Assembly (NCBI RefSeq): GCF_001854605.1
Contig: NZ_MKJU01000004.1
Coordinates: 1 to 64,000 of the forward strand
Reading direction: 5' to 3'
DNA: 64,000 nt
Origin: Pseudoalteromonas amylolytica
GTDB lineage: Bacteria; Pseudomonadota; Gammaproteobacteria; Enterobacterales; Alteromonadaceae
The position numbers were made by a program, and so were the translations under genes. Under the pieces are notes generated by a model. The model was given only the letters and a program-made list of their open reading frames with translations. It ran no database searches and was not told where the DNA came from. Position 1 is the first letter of the stretch, and each line of letters begins with the position of its first letter. Below, one piece after another: positions 54,206-64,000 of this stretch.

Positions 54206-57103
54206 CTATAAGTCGTACCATAGACCAAACCAAGCTCTATTCTCATCTTCAAATCGCTCGCCTTCAACGCGGCTCATACCCATATCAATTTTAAAATCAC
54301 TCAAGCCTGCTGGTGCAAACTTACCTAACCATGTCCGCCCATTTAACTGCGTTGACCATTTGATACCATAACTTTGTGCATATGACTGTTCATCAAGTTG
54401 GTGCTGTTGGTAGTACAACCATGGGTAGCTCTCTTTGAGTGTTATGGCACCACTAAGACCCTCATATTTACTCCCTTGAGCCGAATAAAAAGGCAACTCT
54501 GGCGCCATTATGACATTGACCATGCGCATTTCACTGAGCAATGAAGAGCTAAACCCTCCAAGCTGAAGAGCCTGATCTTGTCGCTTGGCGTACTGGTAAG
54601 ACACGTTCATCGGAATGTAAAACGCTTTTCCATATAGACTCGCTGAAAAACCTTGCCCCTGCCAATCTTGTTCAGAAGTTTGACCTTTCACCCGATAGCC
54701 AGACACCTTTTGACCAATGGCAAAGGATTGCTGGTCGTACAGCCATGATTGCTGTATACCTGCGCGTAGCCAATGCACAGAAGCTGACTGTTGTTGTTGT
54801 GCTTGTTTGCCAACCAAACCCGCAAACTGAGCCCGTAACTTGAACTGTCCCCATTGGTATTGCTGGCTTAACTGTGCAAACACTCCGTGCTGTTTATCAT
54901 TAATCGGAGTTGATGAGGTTTCCGCTGTGCTGTCTATTTCAAAATCAAAGCCATGCACATCCAGCTGTAGCTGATTGTATTGATAACGCAGCTTTGCGAA
55001 ACTACCTTTTAACACCCCGTGCGAGACATCATGGGTATGCCCTATATGCCAACTTAATTGCTCCAGAAAATCTGACCCTTTTAAACCAACATCAAATAAC
55101 GTGGTGCTTGTTGAGGCATATTGTGCGCCCAAAGCCAGTGAAGCATTCTGACGCCAGATATTATATTGTTGCGACGGTATCTCATCTTCATATATCTGTG
55201 CTGGTGGCAATTGAACACTATAAACATTGCGCATTTGTTCATCGGCTAGCGCGTTCTCATTACCTGATTGATGCCTAGATTCGAGCTCATTCACCAACTC
55301 TCCTTGCAAAACTGGTAACAGATACATGTCCACGCCTTCAAAGCCACTCGATAAATAGAGTAGCGAACCGTGTTCATAAGCAGTGGGAAACTGAAACAGT
55401 GCCTGCCCTTGTGTCAGTTTATACAGCGCCCCCGTAACCAGCTCATATCGGTAAATATCCAAAGCACCGTTTTTGCCCGCAACAAAGTGCAGCGCGCTGC
55501 CGTCAGAAGCCCAACTTGGCTGTGTTAAATACTGATACCCTTTCGGTAGGGGAACAGGTATGGTCTTATTGGTATCGACATCTTGTATATACAACTGCCA
55601 ATTTCCATTGATTGTATGCTTCAAAAATGCCAGTTTTTGCTGTGTGGCGTTAAATACGGGAAAGTCATATAACGTGCTCAACTGTTTACCAAATAATGGT
55701 GTAACCTGCGCACTGGGTAAATGAATTTTTACCAGCTCAGAATAACCATAAGCAACCTGTTCGGCATAAATGCTCTGCCCATCATCGGCTAAGGTAAAGC
55801 GACGTATTGCTTGGTTTTGAGTTAGTTGTTCAACTTTGTTTGAGGTCAGTGACCAACGAAACAGCTCTCCTCGACGCTGGTTTGAATTTGCGTTATCTAC
55901 CGTAGAGGCAATGAAATACAACGTATTATTATCTAGCCAGTGAGGATAGCGAATACCAGAGAAATTGAAAGGTTCGAGTGAAAAGAGCCGCTTTTTCGCG
56001 AATACTTTAGGGCGAACCTCGACCACATCCAGCGGATCTTTCTCTAAGAGCTTGCGCTGCTTTTCCTCAAACTTTTGCTCTGCGTCGGGGTCATCTTCGC
56101 TCTGATAGACGTTAAGCTTAATTCGTCCCTTTTTATCGTACTCAACAATGGCTAATCGACTACCATCCTCCGACAATACGGGACTACGAGCACCATAGGC
56201 ATACTCTTGCCAAAGGCGACTTGGTAGTTCAGGTTCTTGCTGCTCTTTGGCCATTGCCTGATAGGTATATTCCGCGGTAAAGCGCCGATATAAGGTTGCG
56301 GGATGCTCTGCAAATACCCCCTTAAAAGCACTGGTAAAATCTCGCGCGGTTACCGCTCGCATACGGATCCATACCGCATCAAGTGTCTGTTGTGAATAGC
56401 GTTGCTCGAGCCAAGCAAGAAACCGAGCTCCCAACAAATAGGCCATCGACTTAGATTTATATTCATGATTGCCATCATTCAACTGTTGGTAGCTAAGCAA
56501 GGCACCTTGTTGTGCCAATTCCTGCAGCAATGCCTCACTATAATTATCATACAATCGGCCACGTCCCGTCATTTTGGACTCCAACAATGTGGCGTATCCT
56601 TCAGCCACCCAGCGGGGCATCATTGTTTCAGAGACATCGTACAAGTCCCACACATCTCGCAATGTTTGCTTCCAGACGTGTCTACTGGGTTGAGAAAGAT
56701 GTACTAAGTGTATGTATTCATGCAGTATAAGGAGTTGCTGCCAACTGTTGTGATTGGCAATAACAGTGTCTGATTGCGGTGGCGTCGTAAACAAAGCCAT
56801 AAGTGGACTATCAGTACTGGGAAGCGCAAATCCATTCGCGGCATGGTAGGGATCAAAAACGACCACGTCGGCTTTTGTGCCCAGCCCCCTATTTTGCTGC
56901 TGCCACACCTTGTCGCGCACTATTTCTAGCTCTTTGGCAGCACTGCTAGCCCACGCCTTATGACCTTGAGTGTAATGAATGTTGAAGTTATCGGTTTGTA
57001 TGGTGTGCCAAGTCGGCGCAGCTAAAACCTGCACGGGCCATAGCAATACTATCCAAAGGCCTGCGATGGTGACTAAGCTCACCCATATCCATTGTAAACG
57101 CAT
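54206..57103 (-). CDS. Exported gluzincin-like peptidase with beta-propeller and barrel-like C-terminus
   Basis: The 965-residue protein of unusual build has a signal peptide (about 1-29). A peptidase-MA/gluzincin domain (about 30-280) has zinc motif HEYIH at 128-132 and downstream Glu168 in WVAEGYATLL. A TolB/WD-like propeller (about 295-620) has repeated blades such as SRLAIVEYD and LAFLKHTING. The C-terminal third (about 650-965) has alternating strands like an outer-membrane barrel (KLRYQYNQLQLDVHGFDFE, FSASLYGKAFYIPMNVSYQY). I infer a surface- or periplasm-facing metalloprotease anchored in the outer membrane. Substrate unknown. It stands alone. Confidence 0.78.
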   Translation of the reverse strand: MRLQWIWVSLVTIAGLWIVLLWPVQVLAAPTWHTIQTDNFNIHYTQGHKAWASSAAKELEIVRDKVWQQQNRGLGTKADVVVFDPYHAANGFALPSTDSPLMALFTTPPQSDTVIANHNSWQQLLILHEYIHLVHLSQPSRHVWKQTLRDVWDLYDVSETMMPRWVAEGYATLLESKMTGRGRLYDNYSEALLQELAQQGALLSYQQLNDGNHEYKSKSMAYLLGARFLAWLEQRYSQQTLDAVWIRMRAVTARDFTSAFKGVFAEHPATLYRRFTAEYTYQAMAKEQQEPELPSRLWQEYAYGARSPVLSEDGSRLAIVEYDKKGRIKLNVYQSEDDPDAEQKFEEKQRKLLEKDPLDVVEVRPKVFAKKRLFSLEPFNFSGIRYPHWLDNNTLYFIASTVDNANSNQRRGELFRWSLTSNKVEQLTQNQAIRRFTLADDGQSIYAEQVAYGYSELVKIHLPSAQVTPLFGKQLSTLYDFPVFNATQQKLAFLKHTINGNWQLYIQDVDTNKTIPVPLPKGYQYLTQPSWASDGSALHFVAGKNGALDIYRYELVTGALYKLTQGQALFQFPTAYEHGSLLYLSSGFEGVDMYLLPVLQGELVNELESRHQSGNENALADEQMRNVYSVQLPPAQIYEDEIPSQQYNIWRQNASLALGAQYASTSTTLFDVGLKGSDFLEQLSWHIGHTHDVSHGVLKGSFAKLRYQYNQLQLDVHGFDFEIDSTAETSSTPINDKQHGVFAQLSQQYQWGQFKLRAQFAGLVGKQAQQQQSASVHWLRAGIQQSWLYDQQSFAIGQKVSGYRVKGQTSEQDWQGQGFSASLYGKAFYIPMNVSYQYAKRQDQALQLGGFSSSLLSEMRMVNVIMAPELPFYSAQGSKYEGLSGAITLKESYPWLYYQQHQLDEQSYAQSYGIKWSTQLNGRTWLGKFAPAGLSDFKIDMGMSRVEGERFEDENRAWFGLWYDL

Positions 57104-57387
57104 AAATTCTAAACCTCACAAGTTTGACTGTGATCAGTATGCCAAATAATCAGGGGTAACTTGTTTAAAAACTTAGAAAAATTGTAACGAACAACGACTG
57201 TTAGGCCATATCAACCATCAGACTGGGAGCCAATCGTTCGGCACTTTAGTTGTATATACAATTAAAAAGCCGTGTCGCAACTGTTTTAAAACATGAAAAT
57301 AACTGCGGATGTTCAGACAAAACGTTTACCAAGCTATGAAACACGCTCAATGAAGGTACACCGAGCGTGTCACATATGTTACCAAAA

Positions 57388-58239
57388 TCAGATCCAACGT
57401 ATGATCGTTGCCAAAGTGTGACTTTGACCGGGTTCCACCCGCGCTCTATCTTCCATAACGTTTGCGGCTTCCAGGCACAGCATGGTGTGATATTCATCAT
57501 CACGAAAGTTGGTAAGTCGTTTGGATTTTTCTATCCATGGGTTCCAAAGCACACAAGACGTTGAGTTTTCTCGGGCCACTTCAATGACCCCTTCAGGGGT
57601 ATGAATGGTTTGCACTGCTTGGGCTTGTGTGTACACCATGTCCGTTTCGCGCGCAAAGGTGACCACCTCATTTTGCATAAACGGACCCTCACCAAACTCA
57701 ATGTAACTTGCGCCCTGCAAGCCATCAACCTGCGTTTGCTCAATAGCAGAGGTCGGAAAATAAGTATGTAATGCCTGAGATAAAGTAAATGGCTCTTTTC
57801 CTAGGTTTGTGTTGGTCAAACGTACTTCCAATTGCTCTGAAAACTTAAACTCTACTTCTAGTTTTGAGTCATACGGCCAGTAGGTTTTATCCACTAAACG
57901 CATGGGCAGAGACAAACGCACAATTATATGGTCACTATGCTCATGCACATCTTCAGCACGCCACAGTAGCTTGCGCGCAACACCATGAATTGGCCAATCG
58001 ATTTTTTCATGTACGCCAAACCAAGGCCAGCAAATGGGGATACCACCACGGATTGCCTTTCCTTCTTGGTAATCTTCATCAGCCGAGACCCAGATCAGGC
58101 TCCCTTTGCCTTTAGGCGTAAATTCGCTAAGTTGCGCGCCCTGTAAAAATACTTTGCCTGTGCACAACGGACTGTCAACATTTATGTATTCAAGTCCACT
58201 GTCAGTATGTCGAATCGAAACTGATGCTGATAACTCCAT
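57388..58239 (-). CDS. D-hexose-6-phosphate mutarotase (YeaD-like)
   Basis: Interconverts alpha and beta anomers of glucose-6-phosphate and related sugars. The 283-residue aldose-1-epimerase-fold protein shows KGSLIWVSAD near residue 44 and GIPICWPWFG near residue 66 (phosphosugar-binding). HGVARKLLW near residue 84 carries the catalytic His, LHTYFP near residue 153 follows, and a conserved Glu lies in YHTMLCLEAANV near residue 257. It appears monocistronic. Confidence 0.92.
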   Translation of the reverse strand: MELSASVSIRHTDSGLEYINVDSPLCTGKVFLQGAQLSEFTPKGKGSLIWVSADEDYQEGKAIRGGIPICWPWFGVHEKIDWPIHGVARKLLWRAEDVHEHSDHIIVRLSLPMRLVDKTYWPYDSKLEVEFKFSEQLEVRLTNTNLGKEPFTLSQALHTYFPTSAIEQTQVDGLQGASYIEFGEGPFMQNEVVTFARETDMVYTQAQAVQTIHTPEGVIEVARENSTSCVLWNPWIEKSKRLTNFRDDEYHTMLCLEAANVMEDRARVEPGQSHTLATIIRWI

Positions 58240-58307
58240 ATCTCACCTTGTTATTAAATTGCTTGCTGACTGCTACATTACCGAATAAGTGCCCTGAGAG
58301 TAAATAA

Positions 58308-58347
58308 ATAACGGCCAAGATGAAGGATACTCATCATTGGCCGTTAT
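58308..58347 (-). terminator. Terminator of the Cache chemoreceptor gene
   Basis: ATAACGGCCAA / TTGGCCGTTAT, an 11-bp outer stem with a further inner GATGA / TCATC stem. On the minus strand it runs into TTATTTATTTAC. It lies 17 bases past the chemoreceptor stop. Confidence 0.85.
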
Positions 58348-58363
58348 CGTGAGGTAAATCTTG

Positions 58364-60322
58364 TCACACTTTAAACTGCCCAACTAAATCCGTAAGCTTG
58401 CCAGACAACTGATTCATTTTTTCACCACTTGTAGCAGTGTTATTCGCAACTTCTGTCACGCTATCTGCGGCATTTTTGATATCGACTACATTGCGGCTAA
58501 TATCCTCAGCCACATGTTGTTGCTGCTCCGCAGCTGTGGCTATTTGAGTATTCACATCACTGATGGTTTGAATGGATTGAGTGATCTCTGAAAACTGGGT
58601 CTGGGCAGAGCGACTCAATTCAACCGTTTGCTCAGTCGCTTTTAAGCTTTTACGCATGTCTTGAGAAACTTGTTCCGTCATTTTATGCAGCTTATCAAGT
58701 TGGGCTGCAATTTCTTCGGTAGACTCAGAAGTTCTTTGCGACAGGGCACGTACTTCGTCCGCCACCACCGCAAAGCCGCGACCGTGCTCACCCGCACGAG
58801 CCGCTTCGATAGCCGCATTCAACGCTAACAAATTGGTCTGTTCGGCAATGCCACGTATCACGCTCAAGATAGACATGATGTTTTCACTTTCACTGTCCAG
58901 TTGTGTGATATCCGATGTAGCACTGGCTATCACCGATGCGAGATCAGCCACACTGGATACTGTTTTCGTGATCACTTCTTGCCCTAACTGCGATGCATGT
59001 TGAGTTTGAGAGGCAAGCTGTGCCGCATTCGCACAACTGGCAGCAACCTCATTGGCCGTTGCTGCCATTTGATTTATGGCAGTAGCCACCATTTCCAGTG
59101 CCTGTTGCTGCTGCATCGTAGACTCCGTCAATTCACTGGCTTGAGCTGAGGTAGACTGTGCAGTATGGGTCACTTGTTGCGCACACTGATTAATTTGCGT
59201 GACCAGCTGTGCAATCAGGTTCAAAAACAGATTAAAGCTATTGGCCAACTTGCCCGTTTCATCTTTGGCGACGATATTGAGGCGTTGCGTTAAATCTCCA
59301 CCACCTTGTGAAATCACGGTAAGGCCATCACTTACCTCCACTATTGGACCCGATATTAAGCGCGCTATGTATGTTGAAAACGCCACAAATACCGCTATCA
59401 ATATTGCGCTAATCGCCACAATTGTGATGGTCATATTATTGGCTGACGCCATCACCTCACTTTTTTGTACCAACCCAACAAACTTCCACTCCAACCGCTC
59501 AGACGTATAAATGTTGGCGAAATACTCTGTTCCGTTCACTTGTATGCTGTAAGTTCCCGAGTTGTAATCCGCGATTTTAGTAAATGCACCATCAGATATG
59601 GCAGTAAAAGACTTGAATGTATGCTCCGCGTTGCTGGCGTCTGCTAACACGGTGCCGGTATTTTCAACCAACACTAAATAACCCGTCTCGCCCAAACGGA
59701 TCTTCTTAACGATGTCTGTTAGTCCACTTAACGACACGTCCATACCCTGCACACCCATCACTCGTCCGTTATCTTTGATGGCTTTAACGGTTGAGACTAT
59801 AACCATATCATCTGGTGCCCAGTAATAAGCGTCCGTACGAGTTGTTTTGCCGCCACCTAGCTCGCCCGTTTTGTACCAAGGTCGAGTGCGAGGGTCATAT
59901 CGAGCATTTACCTCACCTTGTGGCCATTGAATATATCCACCTTCGGTATTACCCATATAAATGTATGCAATGCCAGGATGCGTTTGCCCAAACAACTCAA
60001 ACTGCTGGTAGGCTGCCTTTTCCACTTCGTGGTTTTGTATGGAGTTGAGCTGTGTTGCGGCACTTGAATTGACATACGTTTTGACCTGTGTACGTGCTGC
60101 TAAAATTTTCGGATGGCTGGCAAGGTAATCTACATTTTTCTCTATTTCAGCAAAAAACATACTGATACCATTATCAATTTGCAGCGCTTCTCGATTTGCC
60201 AATTGCGAAAAGTTATCCAATGATGCTTGTCGGGTTTGTGAAATCATCAACCCAGCAATGATCAAAAGGGGTAGCACAATCGCTGAAATAAAAGCCAGAC
60301 GTAGCTTTTGCGAAATACTCAT
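58364..60322 (-). CDS. Methyl-accepting chemotaxis protein with dCache sensor
   Basis: The 652-residue chemoreceptor has TM1 at about 6-27 and a double-Cache periplasmic domain (about 35-275). That domain has the RxxxWY-type ligand motif [11 protein letters not shown] near residue 147. TM2 is about 282-303, a HAMP is about 304-358, and a signalling domain has [20 protein letters not shown] near residue 485. The RPWY motif with a following D is typical of amino-acid or amine-binding dCache_1 domains; the ligand is inferred only. ATG 60322 fits better than the in-frame ATG five codons upstream, as GGATG precedes it. Confidence 0.92.
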   Translation of the reverse strand: MSISQKLRLAFISAIVLPLLIIAGLMISQTRQASLDNFSQLANREALQIDNGISMFFAEIEKNVDYLASHPKILAARTQVKTYVNSSAATQLNSIQNHEVEKAAYQQFELFGQTHPGIAYIYMGNTEGGYIQWPQGEVNARYDPRTRPWYKTGELGGGKTTRTDAYYWAPDDMVIVSTVKAIKDNGRVMGVQGMDVSLSGLTDIVKKIRLGETGYLVLVENTGTVLADASNAEHTFKSFTAISDGAFTKIADYNSGTYSIQVNGTEYFANIYTSERLEWKFVGLVQKSEVMASANNMTITIVAISAILIAVFVAFSTYIARLISGPIVEVSDGLTVISQGGGDLTQRLNIVAKDETGKLANSFNLFLNLIAQLVTQINQCAQQVTHTAQSTSAQASELTESTMQQQQALEMVATAINQMAATANEVAASCANAAQLASQTQHASQLGQEVITKTVSSVADLASVIASATSDITQLDSESENIMSILSVIRGIAEQTNLLALNAAIEAARAGEHGRGFAVVADEVRALSQRTSESTEEIAAQLDKLHKMTEQVSQDMRKSLKATEQTVELSRSAQTQFSEITQSIQTISDVNTQIATAAEQQQHVAEDISRNVVDIKNAADSVTEVANNTATSGEKMNQLSGKLTDLVGQFKV

Positions 60323-60508
60323 AATGCGACCATCCACATTTATCGTATAAAAAATATAGCCAGCAACTCACCTGATGGTCAAGGCTACAAGATGTAATAG
60401 ATTGAATTTACTTGTAATCGTATATGGTTTCTAATTTGAGGTAATCAGTTAGAATAGTCTACCCTATACATACAAGTAACTATCACAGTAACTAAAAAGT
60501 GGGTAACC

Positions 60509-61735
60509 ATGCATAAATTAACACCTCTAGCGCTCGCAATGAGCCTGTTTCCGAGCTTCTCTCAGGCGAGCGATGCGGAAATAGATAAACTAAAGCAACA
60601 ACTTGCAGATCTGCAAAAGCAAATCCAAAAGCTTGAAGCCAAGTCCACCCAAAAAGAAGAGAAAAAGTCTTCTGGTATCAAAGTCGGTGGTGCTGTACGG
60701 ACTAACTTTAGTCACACCTCGTATAACGATGGCAACAAAAATCGCGGTGGTGATTTTGACTTTGACATTTTCAGAGTCAACTTTTCCGGCGATATTGGCG
60801 ATGTTCAACTCAACGCCGAAGTACGTTTTTTCGATTATATGAGCGCGATTAAATATGCGTATGTGGGCTATGACTTTGCCAAAGACTGGCAAGTACAGGC
60901 CGGTATTACCAAAGTTCCCTTTGGTAATTGGCCATATAACTCACACAACTATTTCTTCAACACAACTTACTATATCGGCTTAGAAGACGACCATGACTTA
61001 GGCGTATTGTTCAAACGCAAGCTAAAAGACAACTGGCAACTAGACATTGGCTTTTTCAAAAATGATGAGTTAGGCGGTGTTGATGGCTATGTTGAAGATC
61101 GCAGTGACCGCTACTCATACGATATTGTTGGATACCGTAACACAGGTGATGGCGTGTATGATGATCCAACACAGCCGCTAGGTGAATATAATACGTTTGC
61201 TGGCCGTTATGCGTATCACTTCAAACACAAAGGTGGTAGTACGGAAGTCGGCTTTTCAGGCCAAACGGGCGGCCTGCACAACGGCATAGAACGCGCGGGT
61301 GACTATCACTCATGGGCCGTGCACGTAAACAGCCATATGGGTCCGTGGAACTTTCAGTTACAACACGGTGAGTATAGCTACGATGTAGATGATGCCAATG
61401 TCGATCGCATGGCCGTGGGTGCGTATGCTTTCTACGATAGTATTGCCGCTGAAGCGATGACCTCAAACCTCAACGTGGCCTACAGTTTGCCTGTTAAATG
61501 GGGCGCAGTCACCGGCCTGCAGTTTTACAATGACTTTGGAATCATTTACGACAAATCAGACAACAGTGAAGATACCTGGATGAATGTCACCGGTGTGTCC
61601 GTTGCAGCGGGTGGCTTTTTCACTTACTTTGATTTTGTAAACGCGAAAAATCAGCCATTTGTCGGTGGTTCAATTGCTGGTGACAGCGATGAAACTGAGC
61701 AACGCTTTAATATCAACATCGGCTATTACTTCTAA
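60509..61735 (+). CDS. Outer-membrane porin
   Basis: The 408-residue protein has a signal peptide (about 1-20) and a coiled-coil segment (about 24-50, SDAEIDKLKQQLADLQKQIQ). A predicted beta-barrel of about 16-18 amphipathic strands follows and ends in NINIGYYF; a C-terminal aromatic is the BAM recognition mark. The layout resembles OprO/OprP-type or chitoporin-like trimeric porins with periplasmic coiled coil. The substrate cannot be told from sequence. It is divergent from the chemoreceptor gene, across 186 bases. No operon partner. Confidence 0.85.
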   Translation: MHKLTPLALAMSLFPSFSQASDAEIDKLKQQLADLQKQIQKLEAKSTQKEEKKSSGIKVGGAVRTNFSHTSYNDGNKNRGGDFDFDIFRVNFSGDIGDVQLNAEVRFFDYMSAIKYAYVGYDFAKDWQVQAGITKVPFGNWPYNSHNYFFNTTYYIGLEDDHDLGVLFKRKLKDNWQLDIGFFKNDELGGVDGYVEDRSDRYSYDIVGYRNTGDGVYDDPTQPLGEYNTFAGRYAYHFKHKGGSTEVGFSGQTGGLHNGIERAGDYHSWAVHVNSHMGPWNFQLQHGEYSYDVDDANVDRMAVGAYAFYDSIAAEAMTSNLNVAYSLPVKWGAVTGLQFYNDFGIIYDKSDNSEDTWMNVTGVSVAAGGFFTYFDFVNAKNQPFVGGSIAGDSDETEQRFNINIGYYF

Positions 61736-61865
61736 AAACGCGAGCTTTTAGACTACTACCTTTGCTCATCAGCAGTGACCCACATCACTGCTGATGAGAT
61801 AAAAACTCGCAAACTGATTGCGCTGTGGTAAGCTTTAAGCATCATCATGTGTAGTGAGCAAAGCT

Positions 61866-62273
61866 ATGGTAAACAAAGTAACAGCGCTTTTTAATCGGTG
61901 TTTCTGGCTGCATGTTGCAGGTATCAGCTTTGTTGCTTTAGGCTTTGTGGGCATAGTGCTGCCGGTGATGCCAACCACGGTATTTTTTATCCTCGCACTG
62001 GCGTGTTTTACTCGCTCCAACCCTCGATTGGCCAACTGGCTGCTTAATCACAAAAAGTTTGGTCCCACTTTGCAACAATGGCATGATTATCGAGTGATCC
62101 CAACCAAAGGTAAGTGTTACGCGGGCTTAGGTATGCTACTGGGGTTGGTTATTTTAGCCTACAATACGCCGCCAATTTGGGTGCTTATTTGTGTGGCCCT
62201 GTGTGAGCTACTGGTGATGGCCTACATTTGCTCTAAACCATCACATCCGCCAGCTACCATTCGTTCAAAATAA
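61866..62273 (+). CDS. DUF454 (YbaN-like) inner-membrane protein
   Basis: A small membrane protein of 135 residues from ATG 61866; a GTG at 61854 would add four residues, and neither has a strong ribosome site. TM helices lie at about 12-45 and 85-130. LGFVGIVLPVMPTTVFFILALACFTRS and the following WLLNHKKFG loop are the DUF454 signature. E. coli YbaN is uncharacterised. No functional clue from the neighbours. Confidence 0.85.
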   Translation: MVNKVTALFNRCFWLHVAGISFVALGFVGIVLPVMPTTVFFILALACFTRSNPRLANWLLNHKKFGPTLQQWHDYRVIPTKGKCYAGLGMLLGLVILAYNTPPIWVLICVALCELLVMAYICSKPSHPPATIRSK

Positions 62274-62349
62274 CGCGCTTGCAATAGCCATTGTTTATCT
62301 GTTCACCCCTTTTATACTGGCTAAACAAAAAATCAACTAGGGAGATGCT

Positions 62350-62730
62350 ATGAACTTAAATCAAGTCACCCTGAGCGTACGCAACATGGATCAAGCCACA
62401 TTGTTTTACCGTCAACTCGGCTTTTTGCAGATCGTTGACACGCCGCACTATGCACGCTTTGAATGCCCAAACGGCGCAACCTTTTCGTTATCACTCGATA
62501 AGAATATGCAAACAAACGGTACCACGATTTACTTTGAACATGAACAACTAGACGAGTGGGTCGCAGAACTTCAAAGCAAAGATATTACCTTTGATAGCCT
62601 CCCAGAAGACAAAAGGTATTTGTGGCGAGAAGCACAACTGCATGACCCCAGCGGCAACAACATCAAGCTTTACTGGGCTGGCAATAACCGCCTGAATCCC
62701 CCATGGCGAGTAGAGCGCTGCGATAGCTAA
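62350..62730 (+). CDS. VOC (glyoxalase/bleomycin-resistance fold) protein
   Basis: The 126-residue protein has one VOC module pair: LNQVTLSVRNMDQATLFYRQ at the start and HDPSGNNIKLYWAGNNR at the end. These carry likely metal ligands (Glu in YFEHEQ near residue 62, and His). ATG 62350 follows AGGGAG. Members are glyoxalases, dioxygenases or antibiotic-binding proteins; this small form gives no specific call. It lies ahead of katG. Confidence 0.85.
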   Translation: MNLNQVTLSVRNMDQATLFYRQLGFLQIVDTPHYARFECPNGATFSLSLDKNMQTNGTTIYFEHEQLDEWVAELQSKDITFDSLPEDKRYLWREAQLHDPSGNNIKLYWAGNNRLNPPWRVERCDS

Positions 62731-62815
62731 ACACAGATGAAAAAAAGCGATGACAGCAATCTAGATAAGCCATTGTATTTCGCCGAAGATCCTCTTTATA
62801 GTCTAAAATGTAATC

Positions 62816-62850
62816 AAAGCACTTAGCTAAGTACACAAGTTAAGTGCTTT
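62816..62850 (+). promoter_or_regulatory. 10-bp hairpin in the katG leader
   Basis: AAAGCACTTA / TAAGTGCTTT with a 15-base loop, followed by GTCATTTTT. It could be a terminator for the VOC gene (86 bases upstream) or a structure in the katG leader, as katG starts 36 bases later. Confidence 0.5.
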
Positions 62851-62861
62851 GTCATTTTTAA

Positions 62862-64000
<1,139 letters not shown>

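Noticed and set aside
54075..54371. 98-codon open frame after the secreted protease
   Set aside because: It crosses the protease terminator and the 3' end of the convergent zinc-peptidase gene, with no homology signal.
57250..57261. 12-bp palindrome TTGTATATACAA
   Set aside because: Short and AT-rich in a gap between a convergent 3' end and a divergent 5' end; a chance palindrome of this size is plausible and no partner site was seen.
57246..57503. 85-codon open frame at the 3' end of the mutarotase gene
   Set aside because: Mostly antiparallel-frame overlap with the end of the mutarotase gene; the rest is AT-rich intergenic sequence.
60408..60479. Inverted repeat TTACTTGTA / TACAAGTAA in the chemoreceptor-porin gap
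   Set aside because: The arms are 9 bp and 54 bases apart. They could be two operator half-sites, but there is too little support to claim regulation.

Overview
This window reads as chromosomal DNA of a marine gammaproteobacterium of the order Alteromonadales, most likely Pseudoalteromonas. The call rests on gene content and order: a tRNA-Thr/Tyr/Gly/Thr-tufB operon, murB-birA-coaX, ubiEJB followed by tatABCD and hemB, a stand-alone second elongation factor G, many secreted peptidases, and a dense set of chemoreceptors and GGDEF proteins. No search could be run, so the genus is an inference. I see no phage, transposon, integron, CRISPR array or rRNA gene; it is mostly core genome.

Layout. 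1-4.6 kb: translation and cofactor genes, all on the minus strand (tufB with four tRNAs; murB-birA-coaX). 4.7-14.4 kb: an M1 aminopeptidase, a DUF2057 protein, a HIT protein, a CsgD-like LuxR regulator, a TorS-like hybrid kinase and a chemoreceptor carrying eight tandem 45-residue HAMP-like repeats. 14.4-22.7 kb: a complete methionine salvage cluster (omega-amidase, aminotransferase, mtnB, mtnC, mtnD, mtnA, mtnK) split by an S9 peptidase. Both of its divergent intergenic regions carry MetJ-type operator sequence. 22.7-34 kb: a DUF885 lipoprotein, a degenerate GGDEF protein, ubiquinone genes, the Tat system, a diguanylate cyclase and hemB. 34-38.2 kb: a small membrane protein, fusA2 and a GntP-type permease.

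The most interesting stretch is 38.4-38.97 kb, which contains no protein gene. It holds two tandem, similarly built units. Each has an upstream Fur-box-like site, a sigma70 promoter whose -10 lies inside a second Fur-box-like site, a 5' hairpin, a conserved core of about 80 nt and a strong intrinsic terminator. The core shares the ten bases ACATTGCTCA with the target-pairing region of enterobacterial RyhB. I interpret the units as two iron-starvation-induced sRNAs (about 218 and 193 nt), analogous to RyhB and arranged in tandem like PrrF1/PrrF2 of Pseudomonas.

39-64 kb: a diguanylate cyclase, the YlqF GTPase, YaeQ, a lipase-like hydrolase, Dps, oligopeptidase B, an RND efflux operon, a transglutaminase-like/TPR lipoprotein, a secreted trypsin-like protease with PKD and PPC domains, a 965-residue zinc-peptidase/beta-propeller/barrel-like protein, a hexose-6-phosphate mutarotase, a Cache chemoreceptor, a porin, a DUF454 protein, a VOC protein and the 5' part of katG, which runs off the window. 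Several genes bear on iron and oxidative stress (Dps, KatG, HemB), which makes the paired sRNAs physiologically sensible, but no sRNA target in the window is proven.
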